Source of the DNA: Rhizobiaceae bacterium CPCC 101076
Lineage (GTDB): Bacteria; Pseudomonadota; Alphaproteobacteria; Rhizobiales; Methylopilaceae
DNA: 64,000 nt
Direction of reading: 5' to 3'
Assembly: GCA_003347645.1 (NCBI GenBank)
Contig: QDFX01000012.1
Coordinates: forward strand, 1 to 64,000
The translations under genes were made by a program, and so were the position numbers. This document shows, piece after piece, positions 34,909-43,669 of the stretch. A model generated the notes under the pieces. That model saw only the letters and a list, made by a program, of their open reading frames with translations. It was not told where the DNA came from and searched no databases. How positions within the stretch are numbered: the first letter of the stretch is position 1; every line of letters begins with the position of its first letter.

Positions 34909-35744
34909 AGATCGCCGCGAAACCGGGACGGATTGACGCCGCTGATCCGCCGGAACGTCCGCGTGAAATGGCTGACGCTCTGGAAGCCGACGCGCAGCGA
35001 CAGATCGAGCACCGACACCTTCTCCGTCGACAATATCCGCATCGCCCGTTCGATCCTTCGGCGGGTGATGAAATCGAGCGGCGTCGCGCCTGTCGTTTCA
35101 CGGAAGGCGCGATGGAGATGCCCGGCGGACAGACCGATCTCCTGAGCCAATTCCGCGATCCGTATGTCGCGTTCCAGATGCGCGTCGACGAACTCGGCGA
35201 TGCGCCGGAGGCGCCACGGCGCCAGCGCCCATGGCCGGGCAGGGGCGGATGCCGGCCGGCCATAACGGCAGCCCATATAGCTCCGCAGCGCGTCCGTCAT
35301 CGTCTCGCAATAGAGAGTGGAGAGCACTCCGCCGGCCGTATGCAGCCGGGCGAATTCCTGCACGAGACCGAACAGGAACGAGTCCTCGGCATGGGTGAAC
35401 GGCGCGAAGTCGAACCTCTCCTCGTTGTCTCCCGTGTCGGGATCGAACGCGATCGAAGCCCAGCGCATGTCCACGCCGCGCATCCGCATCCGGCGCTCCG
35501 AATTAGCGGGAATGAACGAGACCGAGCCCGCGCGGTCGGGGCCTGAATAAAGGTGGCCGCAATCCGTCTCGACCTCGATCCTCTCCGCTCCGCCGCTCAG
35601 GGTGGCGATCAGGATGTGATCCGGAGTCCGGATCGTGCCTTCCACGACGTCGGTATAGGGCCGGCGGGCGGTATCGAAGCTGCCGCCCGCCCAGGCGAAA
35701 TTCTGCCAGTCGCGGGGTAGGGGATCGAGCCTGCGGACACGCAT
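34905..35744 (-). CDS. AraC family transcriptional regulator
   Basis: 279 residues. N-terminal effector-binding region (about 1-170) is not closely recognisable; the C-terminal AraC/XylS double helix-turn-helix covers about 175-275 (IRIAELAQEIGLSAGHLHRA and VSVLDLSLRVGFQSVSHFTR then FRRISGVNPSRFR). It is divergent from the exported aldo/keto reductase gene (226 bp between starts) and may control it. Effector unknown. Confidence 0.9.
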   Translation of the reverse strand: MRVRRLDPLPRDWQNFAWAGGSFDTARRPYTDVVEGTIRTPDHILIATLSGGAERIEVETDCGHLYSGPDRAGSVSFIPANSERRMRMRGVDMRWASIAFDPDTGDNEERFDFAPFTHAEDSFLFGLVQEFARLHTAGGVLSTLYCETMTDALRSYMGCRYGRPASAPARPWALAPWRLRRIAEFVDAHLERDIRIAELAQEIGLSAGHLHRAFRETTGATPLDFITRRRIERAMRILSTEKVSVLDLSLRVGFQSVSHFTRTFRRISGVNPSRFRGDL

Positions 35745-35970
35745 CGGATGTGCTCCTGCTTATTGCCCGAACTACTATCGACAGGCGTGCGTGTGCCGGA
35801 TTTTTTGTAGCGAGGATCGCCAGCAGGCCGGCCTGACAGATTTCGTTACAAATCCATGCGTGATTTCCGCGAGGATCCGACAAACGCGGTCAGGATCGGG
35901 AGCGCGCGATCTTCCGCGCGCAGGCAGTTTGGCGCCATGGGAGCGGGATTGCCGCTCGATGGAGCTAATC

Positions 35971-37029
35971 ATGACTTACCCGACGACAGCGAGCCGCCGC
36001 GACATCTTCAAGGGCGCGCTCGGCCTCGGCCTTGCGGCGGCGATGCCCGGTATCGTCCCGGCTTTCAGCCAGACCGCCCCGGCCGCCAGTGACGGCATCA
36101 TCCGCCGCACGATCGGCCGCACCAACGAAACGATCCCCGCGCTTGGCCTCGGCACGTTCCTGACCTTCGACGTGCTTCCTGGCGAAAAGCGCGACCATCT
36201 TCGGGAGGTCATCCGTACCTATTGGGACGGCGGCGCCCGGATGATCGACACCTCGCCGCTTTACGGAACGAGCGAGAACACCGTCGGCGATTTCGCGACC
36301 GATCTCGGCATCAATGACCAGGCTTTCATCGCCAACAAGATCTGGGCGACCGGCGAATTCCTCGCCGACCAGAGCCATGCGCTGGCGAGCCTCCAGCAGT
36401 CGCAGACGCGGCTGTGGCGGGAGCGGTTCGACCTCATGCAATGCCACAGTCTGGTGAATGTCGACTTCATCGTGCCGCTGCTCAACAGCTGGAAGAAGGA
36501 GGGCAGGGTCCGCTATGTCGGGATCACCCATTTCGAAAATCCGTATCACTCGATCCTCGTCGACTGGATCGGCAAGGCGCCGCTCGATTTCGTCCAGGTC
36601 AATTACTCGATCGCCAACCGCGCGGCCGAAGACCGGATCATTCCGGCGGCGGCCCATCGCGGTGTCGCCGTCCTGACCAATCTGCCGTTCGAGAAGGCGA
36701 GGCTGTTCAAGCTGGTCGAGGGGCGGCCGGTGCCGGATTTCGCGCGGGAGTTCGGCGCGGAGAACTGGGCCCAGTTCTTCCTGAAATGGGTGATCTCGAA
36801 CCCGAACGTCACCTGCGCGCTGAGCTCGACCGCGAACCCCGCCCATGCCGCCGAGAACATCGGAGCGCTCAAAGGGCCGCTGCCGGATGCCGCCATGCGC
36901 CGCCGCATGGTGCAGCACATGGAGACGATTCCCGGCTTCGATCAGGTCGCGACCACGCCCTGGTATCCGGGCAAGCGCTATCCCGGGATCATCGCACGCT
37001 CGCAGGCCGAATTGCGGGCTAGGAGTTGA
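35971..37029 (+). CDS. Aldo/keto reductase with Tat signal
   Basis: 352 residues. The N-terminus carries a twin-arginine-like signal (TASRRDIFKGALGLGLAAAM, then PGIVPAFSQ), implying export folded. The aldo/keto reductase barrel follows, with the catalytic tetrad visible: Asp and Tyr in RMIDTSPLYGTSE, Lys in FIANKIW and His in LMQCHSLVN. Export is odd because NAD(P)H is not normally available in the periplasm; a flavin or bound cofactor may be involved. GGAG lies 8 bases before ATG 35971; the longer frame has no similarity. Likely regulated by the divergent AraC protein. Confidence 0.87.
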   Translation: MTYPTTASRRDIFKGALGLGLAAAMPGIVPAFSQTAPAASDGIIRRTIGRTNETIPALGLGTFLTFDVLPGEKRDHLREVIRTYWDGGARMIDTSPLYGTSENTVGDFATDLGINDQAFIANKIWATGEFLADQSHALASLQQSQTRLWRERFDLMQCHSLVNVDFIVPLLNSWKKEGRVRYVGITHFENPYHSILVDWIGKAPLDFVQVNYSIANRAAEDRIIPAAAHRGVAVLTNLPFEKARLFKLVEGRPVPDFAREFGAENWAQFFLKWVISNPNVTCALSSTANPAHAAENIGALKGPLPDAAMRRRMVQHMETIPGFDQVATTPWYPGKRYPGIIARSQAELRARS

Positions 37030-37056
37030 TCAGAGGGAGGATGACGGCGATGCGTG

Positions 37057-37168
37057 ATGTGTCCCGGGGCCGCGAAAGCGGAGCCGGGGACACATACTCC
37101 GCAGCGCCTCGGCTCAATCATTGACACCGGGGGCTATGGGTTCCGGGCCCGGCTTCGCCGTCCCGGAA
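37057..37168. repeat. Two intergenic inverted repeats between convergent genes
   Basis: ATGTGTCCC...GGGACACAT with an inner CCGC-GAAA-GCGG stem spans 37057-37095. A second pair TTCCGGG/CCCGGAA spans 37141-37168 with a GC-rich, TTCG-containing core. They fill most of the gap between the aldo/keto reductase (+) and the Bug-type gene (-). They resemble extragenic palindromes and may also act as transcription end points. No T-run. Confidence 0.55.
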
Positions 37169-37180
37169 CACGCGATTCAC

Positions 37181-38149
37181 TCAGCTTGCGAGACCGAGTT
37201 CCTTCAGCAGCGATGCGACGCGGGTCTTCTCGGTGTCGAGGAAGGTCTTGAACTCGGCGGCCGGCATATGGAGATTCTCCCAGCCGCGGTCCTTGCAGGC
37301 CTTCGCCCATTCATCGCTCTTGGCGACCTTGGCGATGACACCGTCGAGCTCTTCGAGCTTGGCCGCGTCGATACCCGGCGAGGCGACGAGGCCGCGCCAG
37401 TTCACGAGCTCCGCGTCGACGCCCTGTTCCTTGAAGGTCGGGACGTCGATGCCCGCCAGTCGCTGCGGCGAGGACATGCCGATCGCGCGCAGCTTGCCGC
37501 TCTTGATGTGGTCGGCGAACTCGGCGTAACCGCCCGTCGCGACCGTGACCTTGTTCGAAATCACGAACGGCAGCATCTCGCCGCCGGCGCCGACCACGAT
37601 GTAGTTCATCTTGGTCACGTCGCCGCCGACCGCCTTGACGACGAGGGCGCTGACGAGGTGATCCGGACTGCCGAGGCCGAATCCGCCCCAGCTCACCGAA
37701 CCCGGATTGTCCTTGTACTTCTTGACCAGGTCGTCGAGCGTCTTGATGTCGGACTGCGCCGATACGACGAGCGGCTGGTACTCGCCCTGGAGACGGGCCA
37801 GGGGTGTCACCTGGTCGAGCGTGACAGGAGCCTTGTTGAGGATCACCGCGCCGACCATGCCGAGCCCGACCGTCAGCATTCCGTTCGGCTTCTTGGCGTT
37901 GACGAACTGGGCGAGGCCGACCGTGCCGCCCGCGCCGGGCACGTTGAGGACCTGCGCGCTCGAGACCGTTTTCTGGCCCTGCGCGATCTGCTGGACGGTA
38001 CGGGCCAGCGTGTCGTAGCCGCCGCCGGGGCCCGCCGCCGCGATCATCTCGATCGAAGGGCCGGCTGCATGCGCGGGGCCTAGACCGGCAAGGCTCCCGC
38101 CTGCCACGGCCGCGAGGCCGGCGTTGAAGCTGCGTCGTGTGATGTTCAT
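37181..38149 (-). CDS. Bug-family tripartite tricarboxylate transporter substrate-binding protein
   Basis: 322-residue periplasmic solute-binding protein (TctC/Bug, PF03401). The N-terminus MNITRRSFNAGLAAVAGGSL is a twin-arginine-type signal. The core shows IEMIAAAGPGGGYDTLARTV, VLNVPGAGGTVGLAQFVNAK and DLVKKYKDNPGSVSWGGFG, typical of two-domain binding proteins for carboxylates. Start ATG 38149 follows GGGAG with 7-base spacing. It has no adjacent TctAB on its own strand and is divergent from a second Bug gene that does. Confidence 0.9.
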   Translation of the reverse strand: MNITRRSFNAGLAAVAGGSLAGLGPAHAAGPSIEMIAAAGPGGGYDTLARTVQQIAQGQKTVSSAQVLNVPGAGGTVGLAQFVNAKKPNGMLTVGLGMVGAVILNKAPVTLDQVTPLARLQGEYQPLVVSAQSDIKTLDDLVKKYKDNPGSVSWGGFGLGSPDHLVSALVVKAVGGDVTKMNYIVVGAGGEMLPFVISNKVTVATGGYAEFADHIKSGKLRAIGMSSPQRLAGIDVPTFKEQGVDAELVNWRGLVASPGIDAAKLEELDGVIAKVAKSDEWAKACKDRGWENLHMPAAEFKTFLDTEKTRVASLLKELGLAS

Positions 38150-38322
38150 GTCCATTCTCCCAAATTTATTCTTTAGTCGACGTGCCCATGCTGCTTGGAT
38201 AAAGAAACTTGCCCGGTTGCAGCAAGGGCTTGCTCCCAACCGATTTTCGCTCATGATTACTTCGCACAGGACACGGCAGCCGCGAGGCTGAAAGATCGTC
38301 CAGCCTGGGAAGGAACAATAAT

Positions 38323-39291
38323 ATGCGTAAGCTTCTCGCTGCAGCGCTTGGCGCCGCCGCACTCCTCGCAACCCCCGCCTTCGCCGCTTATCCGGAACGC
38401 GCCATCACGGTCGTCGTGCCGTTCTCGGCTGGTGGTCCGACCGATACGGTCACCCGAATCCTCGCCGAAGCCATGAGCCGCGAGCTCGGCCAGCAGATCG
38501 TCGTCGACAATGTCGGCGGCGCCGGCGGCACGCTCGGCGCGGGCCGCGTCGCCAAGGCCGATCCGGACGGCTACACGCTGCTCCTGCACCATATCGGCAT
38601 GGCGACCTCCGCCTCGCTCTACCGCAAGCTCGCCTATGACACGCTGGGCGCGTTCGACTATGTCGGCCTCGTCACCGACGTGCCGATGGTCATCGTCGCC
38701 CGTCCGACCTTCGAGCCGAAGGACCTCAAGGGCCTGATCGACTACGTGAAGGCCAACAAGGACAAGGTGACCTATGCCAATGCCGGCATCGGCGCCGCCT
38801 CGCATCTCTGCGGCATGCTCTTCATGAGCGCGATCCAGACACCGCTGACGACCGTTCCCTACAAGGGCACCGGTCCGGCGCTCACCGACCTCATGGGCGG
38901 TCAGGTCGACTTCATGTGCGACCAGACGACCAACACGACGAACCAGATCAAGGAGGGCAAGATCAAGGCCTACGCGACGACGACCGCGAAGCGCCTTGCC
39001 CCGCTGCCGGATGTCCCGACCGCCGAGGAAGGCGGTCTGCCCGGCTTCCAGGTCGGTATCTGGCACGGCATCTACGCCCCGAAGGGCACGCCGAAGGAGG
39101 CGCTCGACAAGCTGACCGCCGCTCTCCAGAAGGCGTTGGCTGATCCGAACGTGAAGGAGCGCTTCGCTTCGCTCGGCACGGCTCCCTCGACGACTGCGGA
39201 AGCAACACCGGAGGCTCTGAAAGCCAAGCTGGAATCGGAAATCGCGCGGTGGCGCCCGGTCATCCAGGCAGCCGGCCAGTACGCCGACTAA
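38323..39291 (+). CDS. tctC: Tripartite tricarboxylate transporter substrate-binding protein
   Basis: 322-residue Bug/TctC protein with Sec signal peptide (MRKLLAAALGAAALLATPAF, cleavage after AFA) and mature start YPERAITVVVPFSAGGPTDT, the family hallmark, then IVVDNVGGAGGTLGAGRVAK and VTYANAGIGAASHLCGMLF. It captures a carboxylate and passes it to the membrane pair TctB/TctA encoded 0.5-0.9 kb downstream. RBS GGAAGGAA before the ATG. Ligand not predictable; the symbol is by family role. Confidence 0.92.
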   Translation: MRKLLAAALGAAALLATPAFAAYPERAITVVVPFSAGGPTDTVTRILAEAMSRELGQQIVVDNVGGAGGTLGAGRVAKADPDGYTLLLHHIGMATSASLYRKLAYDTLGAFDYVGLVTDVPMVIVARPTFEPKDLKGLIDYVKANKDKVTYANAGIGAASHLCGMLFMSAIQTPLTTVPYKGTGPALTDLMGGQVDFMCDQTTNTTNQIKEGKIKAYATTTAKRLAPLPDVPTAEEGGLPGFQVGIWHGIYAPKGTPKEALDKLTAALQKALADPNVKERFASLGTAPSTTAEATPEALKAKLESEIARWRPVIQAAGQYAD

Positions 39292-39339
39292 AGCTGAGAA
39301 AGGACCGGCCCGCCTCGTGCGGGCCGGTTCGCTTTAGCC

Positions 39340-39726
39340 ATGACCTTTCGCTCGAAATCGATTGCAGTGCGGCTGATCTATCCGCTGCTCACGCTCGGTC
39401 TGTTCGCATTCCTGCCGATCGCGATCGCGCGCGAAAACAAATGCACGAGCGGCGACACCGCCTTCATGATCGCCAAGCGCTTCACGACCGAGCAGATGGT
39501 GCTCGTGAAGGAAGACGAGCCCGACTTCCCCTGGATGGAATCTTCAATGACCCATTATCTCAGCGGCTGCACCCACGAGGTGGAGTCGTGGTTCGACCGC
39601 AAGGCCGGCGAGGGCCGTGAGCGTGTGAACTACACGGCGCGTGTCCACTACGACGTCTTCAACAATCACTGGGATCTCGAAACCTGGCAGATGGACGCGC
39701 ACGCGCCGATCGGGGGGCGGTCGTGA
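39340..39726 (+). CDS. Unknown exported protein inside the tct operon
   Basis: 128 residues: a hydrophobic N-terminal segment (LIYPLLTLGLFAFLPIAIA, residues 12-30) acting as signal or anchor, then a polar domain with two Cys (ENKCTSGD and LSGCTHEV, residues ~35 and 76) that may form a disulfide, and aromatic strands VNYTARVHYDVFNNHWDLE. No family recognised. It lies between tctC and tctB and its stop overlaps the tctB GTG start, so it is co-translated with the transporter. Confidence 0.65.
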   Translation: MTFRSKSIAVRLIYPLLTLGLFAFLPIAIARENKCTSGDTAFMIAKRFTTEQMVLVKEDEPDFPWMESSMTHYLSGCTHEVESWFDRKAGEGRERVNYTARVHYDVFNNHWDLETWQMDAHAPIGGRS

Positions 39727-40175
39727 CCCTCAATCGCAAGGACCTTATCTGCGGTCTCCTATTCATCGTCATCGGCCTCCTGTTCGCCTATGGCGGCAAG
39801 GACCTGCCGCTCGGTACGGCGTTCCGCATGGGGCCGGGTTATTTCCCGATGGTGCTCTGCGGTATCCTCATCCTGCTCGGCCTGATCATCGCCTTCCGCT
39901 CGTTCGGCGAGGTCGATTCGCCTCTCGGCGGCGTGCCGTGGCGCGCGCTGCTTCTCATCCTCCCGGCGACCGTCATCTTCGGTTACGGCGTTCGCGGCCT
40001 CGGCCTCATCCCGGCCGTCTTCCTGGTCGGTTTCAGTTCGGCTTTCGCCAGTCGTCAGACCGGGCCGATCTTCGCCTTCGTTCTGGCGGTGATTCTCACG
40101 CTGTTTTGCGCGGGCGTCTTCTATTGGGGGCTCGGCCTCCCGATGCAATTGTTCGGCCCCTGGGTGAGGTTCTGA
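39723..40175 (+). CDS. tctB: Tripartite tricarboxylate transporter TctB family protein
   Basis: 150-residue inner-membrane protein with four hydrophobic helices (LLFIVIGLLFAYGGKDLPLG, FPMVLCGILILLGLIIAF, LLILPATVIFGYGVRGLGLI, FVLAVILTLFCAGVFYWGLG), the normal TctB small-subunit plan. GTG start overlapping the previous stop (GTGA). tctA follows 4 bp later. Confidence 0.9.
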   Translation: MTLNRKDLICGLLFIVIGLLFAYGGKDLPLGTAFRMGPGYFPMVLCGILILLGLIIAFRSFGEVDSPLGGVPWRALLLILPATVIFGYGVRGLGLIPAVFLVGFSSAFASRQTGPIFAFVLAVILTLFCAGVFYWGLGLPMQLFGPWVRF

Positions 40176-40179
40176 CGCC

Positions 40180-41700
40180 ATGGATCTTCTTGCAAATCTG
40201 GCGCTCGGCCTCTCCACCGCGTTCGCCCCAGAAAACCTGCTCTACTGCTTCATCGGCGTCCTGCTTGGAACGCTCGTCGGCGTGCTGCCGGGCCTCGGAC
40301 CGACGGCGACCACGGCGATGCTGCTGCCGATCACCTTCGCGCTCGAACCGACGCCCGCGCTCATCATGCTCGCGGGCATCTATTACGGCGCGCAGTACGG
40401 CGGCTCGACCACCGCGATCCTGATCAACATGCCGGGTGAAAGCTCGTCGGCGGTGACCTCCGTCGACGGCTATCAGATGGCGAGACAGGGCAGGGCAGGG
40501 CCGGCGCTTGCGGCCGCGGCCATAGGCTCGTTCTTTGCCGGTACGGTCGCGACCTTCCTGATCGCGCTGTTCGCGCCGCCGCTGACCACGATCGCGCTCG
40601 AATTCGGCCCGCCGGAATATTTCTCGCTCGTCGTGCTCGGCCTCGTCTCCTCTGTCGCGCTCGCGCACGGCTCGGTCCTGAAGGCGATCGCGATGATCGT
40701 GCTCGGCCTCCTGCTCGGGGTCGTCGGCACCGACATCTACACCGGCACGCCGCGCTTCACGCTCGACCAGCTCGAACTCGCCGACGGCATCAACTTCGTC
40801 GCGGTGGCGGCGGGCGTCTTCGGCGTCGCCGAGATTCTGCGCAATATGGAGACCGAGCATACGCGCGAGCCGATCATCGCCAAGGTCGCCGGGCTGATGC
40901 CGACGCGGGATGATTTACGGCGCATGATCGCGCCGGTGCTTCGCGGCACCTTCATCGGGTCCGCGCTCGGCATCCTGCCGGGTGGCGGCGCGATCCTGTC
41001 ATCCTTCGCGGCCTACACGATCGAGAAGCGCATCTCGAAGCATCCCGAGAAGTTCGGCAAGGGCGCGATCGAGGGCGTTGCGGCGCCTGAATCGGCCAAC
41101 AATGCGGGTGCGCAGACCTCGTTCATTCCAATGCTGACGCTCGGCATCCCGGCCAACCCCGTCATGGCGCTGATGATCGGCGCGATGATCATTCAGGGCA
41201 TCGTCCCGGGACCGAATGTCTCCCGAGAGCAGCCGGAGCTGTTCTGGGGCGTCATCGCCTCGATGTGGGTCGGCAATCTGATGCTGGTGATCCTCAATCT
41301 GCCGCTGATCGGCATCTGGGTCCGCCTGCTGAGGATTCCCTACCGCGCGCTCTTTCCGGCGATCCTGGCGTTCGCCTCGATCGGCGTCTGGTCCGTCAAC
41401 TCGAACCCGTTCGACCTCTATGCGATCGCGCTGTTCGGCGCGCTGGGCTGGGTGCTGCTCAAGCTCGATTGCGAGCCGGCGCCGCTCCTGCTCGGCTTCG
41501 TCCTCGGCCCCCTGCTGGAGGAGCATCTCAGGCGCGCCATGATCATTTCGCGCGGCGATCCGACGATCTTCGTCAACTTCGCCGAGCGGCCGATCAGCGC
41601 GATCCTGCTCATGCTGTCTGCGATCGCTCTCGTGATCGTCTTCCTTCCGGCGATCGCCAAGAAGCGCGAAGAAGTATTCGAGGAAAGCGACCCCGTATGA
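40180..41700 (+). CDS. tctA: Tripartite tricarboxylate transporter permease TctA
   Basis: 506-residue inner-membrane permease with about 11-12 helices. The two inverted-repeat motifs of TctA are clear: [20 protein letters not shown] near residues 32-51 and [20 protein letters not shown] near 263-282, plus [20 protein letters not shown]. It forms the transport channel with TctB and receives substrate from the binding protein. Energised by the ion gradient in known members. Confidence 0.95.
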   Translation: MDLLANLALGLSTAFAPENLLYCFIGVLLGTLVGVLPGLGPTATTAMLLPITFALEPTPALIMLAGIYYGAQYGGSTTAILINMPGESSSAVTSVDGYQMARQGRAGPALAAAAIGSFFAGTVATFLIALFAPPLTTIALEFGPPEYFSLVVLGLVSSVALAHGSVLKAIAMIVLGLLLGVVGTDIYTGTPRFTLDQLELADGINFVAVAAGVFGVAEILRNMETEHTREPIIAKVAGLMPTRDDLRRMIAPVLRGTFIGSALGILPGGGAILSSFAAYTIEKRISKHPEKFGKGAIEGVAAPESANNAGAQTSFIPMLTLGIPANPVMALMIGAMIIQGIVPGPNVSREQPELFWGVIASMWVGNLMLVILNLPLIGIWVRLLRIPYRALFPAILAFASIGVWSVNSNPFDLYAIALFGALGWVLLKLDCEPAPLLLGFVLGPLLEEHLRRAMIISRGDPTIFVNFAERPISAILLMLSAIALVIVFLPAIAKKREEVFEESDPV

Positions 41701-41726
41701 ACACCTACTTGCCGGGTGGATGCGGC

Positions 41727-41755
41727 ATGACGATCTAATATGAGAGGATCGTCAT
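41727..41755 (+). promoter_or_regulatory. Start-codon hairpin of the GreA-like gene
   Basis: ATGACGATC (41727-41735) and GATCGTCAT (41747-41755) form a perfect 9-bp inverted repeat with an 11-base loop TAATATGAGAG. The right arm contains the first two bases of the start codon ATG (41754-41756), and the loop holds the GAGAG ribosome-binding element. Folded, the start codon would be paired, so translation could be controlled by RNA structure or a binding protein. Confidence 0.6.
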
Positions 41756-42236
41756 GAGTGTTGCATTCACCCGGGAAGAGGATCTGGAAGCGGTTGCCGC
41801 GCATCTGCCCGACCGCCCCATATCTCCTCATCCGAATCTCGTTACGCCGGCCGGGCTCAAGCAGCTCGATGAGGCCCTAGCCGCCGCGCGCGCGGCATAT
41901 GCAGAGGCGCAGCAGGCGGGTCAGATCGACGTCGATCGCACTCCGATGGCCAGGGCCGCGCGTGACCTTCGCTACTATTCGGTCCGTCGTGCCAGCGCGC
42001 AACTCGTCGAGCGGACGGCGGCTCCGGACGTCGTCGCGTTCGGCGACAAGGTCACGTTCAACCGCGATGACGGCCGGCACCAGACATTCCGCATCGTCGG
42101 AGAGGACGAGGCCGATGTCGCCAAGGGTTCGATCTCCTACGTCTCGCCTCTGGCGCGCGCGCTGATGGGCAAGAGCGTCGGCGATGTCGCCGTGGTAGGC
42201 GAGGGGGAAGTCGAGATCGTCGCGATCGAGCGTTGA
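41754..42236 (+). CDS. GreA/GreB family elongation factor-like protein
   Basis: 160 residues. An N-terminal helical hairpin (about 30-70, GLKQLDEALAAARAAYAEAQ) and a C-terminal FKBP-like Gre domain (VVAFGDKVTFNRDDGRHQTF, RIVGEDEADVAKGSISYVSP, LARALMGKSVGDVAVVGEGE) match the transcript-cleavage factor GreA, though the N-terminal coil is divergent and could be the Rnk-like or a Gre paralogue lacking cleavage activity. The acidic tip residues of GreA are not clear. A perfect hairpin covers its start codon. Confidence 0.85.
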   Translation: MSVAFTREEDLEAVAAHLPDRPISPHPNLVTPAGLKQLDEALAAARAAYAEAQQAGQIDVDRTPMARAARDLRYYSVRRASAQLVERTAAPDVVAFGDKVTFNRDDGRHQTFRIVGEDEADVAKGSISYVSPLARALMGKSVGDVAVVGEGEVEIVAIER

Positions 42237-42332
42237 GCCAAATCGCGACGATATTTTGTGACCGGCGGTATGGACACTGCAATTCGGGTCTGCTACCTCC
42301 ACGGCCCGCGCGAAACTTCGGTTCGCACAGGC

Positions 42333-42408
<76 letters not shown>

Positions 42409-42581
42409 ATCCTTTCAAAGGGTTAGGTGTGAATTTCCGTCCGACCCGGACACTGATTCATGGGTTGGAAGGCGGACCTACGATTTCCACTGAAATCTGG
42501 CTACAGCTAGAAATAGCTTCGTGCCGATCTACTACTTTCCCGTCCCGCGCTCCATTCTACCGTAATAGCGGCTGAAGGCTG

Positions 42582-42680
42582 ATGTTCTTCTTCTTCTCGA
42601 ACAAGCTGGGATGCGGCGGGTCGATCTTGATCTCGCTCATTCTCACCGGCCTAGTGCTGTTCCTCATGGGCGTTTTCTGA
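42582..42680 (+). CDS. Very small membrane protein (32 residues)
   Basis: Reads MFFFFSNKLGCGGSILISLI then LTGLVLFLMGVF. A short aromatic N-terminus with a Gly-Cys-Gly-Gly turn is followed by one transmembrane helix, a composition I associate with conserved tiny membrane proteins in Hyphomicrobiales. GAAGG lies 4 bases before the ATG. It follows tRNA-Lys by 173 bp. Function unknown. Confidence 0.6.
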   Translation: MFFFFSNKLGCGGSILISLILTGLVLFLMGVF

Positions 42681-43085
42681 CGCGGGAATTTAACGCTGCC
42701 GCGAGCTCCAGGAGCCAAGGGCGGCGCGGCGCTCAGAAGATGCCGATCCCACAAATCAGTCGGCGGCGGGTATTCGTGCGATGACTTTGATCTCGAGTCG
42801 AAGCCAGCCAGCCAATTGACGCCAACAGCGGTGATGTTCGGTAGGGAGGCTCGCCAAGAACCTGTCCCGGACAGCCGGGAAGGTCGATCTGAGAAATGGA
42901 AGTCTCCAGAGGCAAGATCACTGTTTGACGTGGACGTTTGCTCCACCGCTGGCCACCGCCGACCCACCCTCTGCCAGCTCTAAAATCAGCACACACGGCG
43001 CGTGATGTTGTGCGCAACTCGCGCTGCAATTGTTGAGCGGCTTCCCGCATGATAATGATTCGCCATTAATAAATATGGCGCAAAC
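42681..43085. other. Gene-poor spacer
   Basis: About 400 bases of lower GC than the surroundings. Antisense frames of up to about 100 codons exist but have no consistent protein character. A minus-strand frame ending LRLEIKVIARIPAAD-stop near 42760 looks protein-like for a few residues only and may be a remnant of a decayed gene. The last part before 43086 is AT-rich (ATAATGATTCGCCATTAATA) and could be a promoter for the next gene. Confidence 0.4.
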
Positions 43086-43319
43086 GTGGCACTTCTCGAT
43101 TTCCCGATCTCTCGCCCGCGTTTTCAGCTTCGGTTCGGCTTTGGCTTTCGGGAGCCGCCACGCGATGGCCTGTGGCATCGCTACATGCCGCTTCTGTCCG
43201 TTCGCCTGATCGATGGGACGACCGGCTACTCCGCGCTCGGCGACATCTTCTGTCGCTTCAGGGGCGGCCGGTGGGAATACCGGCAGGAGGCTCGAGCCTG
43301 GATCGATGATCAGTTGTGA
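43086..43319 (+). CDS. Small hypothetical protein
   Basis: 77 residues from GTG 43086. Central segment RDGLWHRYMPLLSVRLIDGT and C-terminal RGGRWEYRQEARAWIDDQL look like a real, probably conserved small protein of Hyphomicrobiales, but I assign no family or function. There is no clear ribosome-binding site, so the start is uncertain. Confidence 0.5.
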   Translation: MALLDFPISRPRFQLRFGFGFREPPRDGLWHRYMPLLSVRLIDGTTGYSALGDIFCRFRGGRWEYRQEARAWIDDQL

Positions 43320-43474
43320 TCATCCTGGCGACCATGCTGCCATAACGTTCTTATTGCACCGCCCAACATAGGTTGTGCACAGGTTGCACATTGCAATCAT
43401 TGGTAGATTCGGTAACATCGTCGTGAGCGCGGCCGATTCTACAAAAGCACAGGCGGCGAATAACGGGAGCATTC

Positions 43475-43669
43475 ATGGCGCGCGACGGCTTTGAGGATGA
43501 TACGTCACGGGCCGCGACCGCGCGTTATCTCGCAGACATATCCAGCGAACTGTCATCCTTGGCGCATCGCGCCGGTCTCGACGTCGTGGCTCACCTGTTC
43601 GAGATGGCGAGGGCGGAGGCCGAGGAGAACATCCTCGCCGACGATCCTATAGCCGGTCGATCAAACTGA
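43475..43669 (+). CDS. Small conserved hypothetical protein
   Basis: 64 residues, predominantly helical and acidic (ARYLADISSELSSLAHRAGL, VVAHLFEMARAEAEENILAD). AACGGGAG lies 6 bases before the ATG, a good start. Similar short acidic proteins occur in related bacteria; function unknown. Its 3' end overlaps the convergent dprA by 23 bp. Confidence 0.65.
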   Translation: MARDGFEDDTSRAATARYLADISSELSSLAHRAGLDVVAHLFEMARAEAEENILADDPIAGRSN

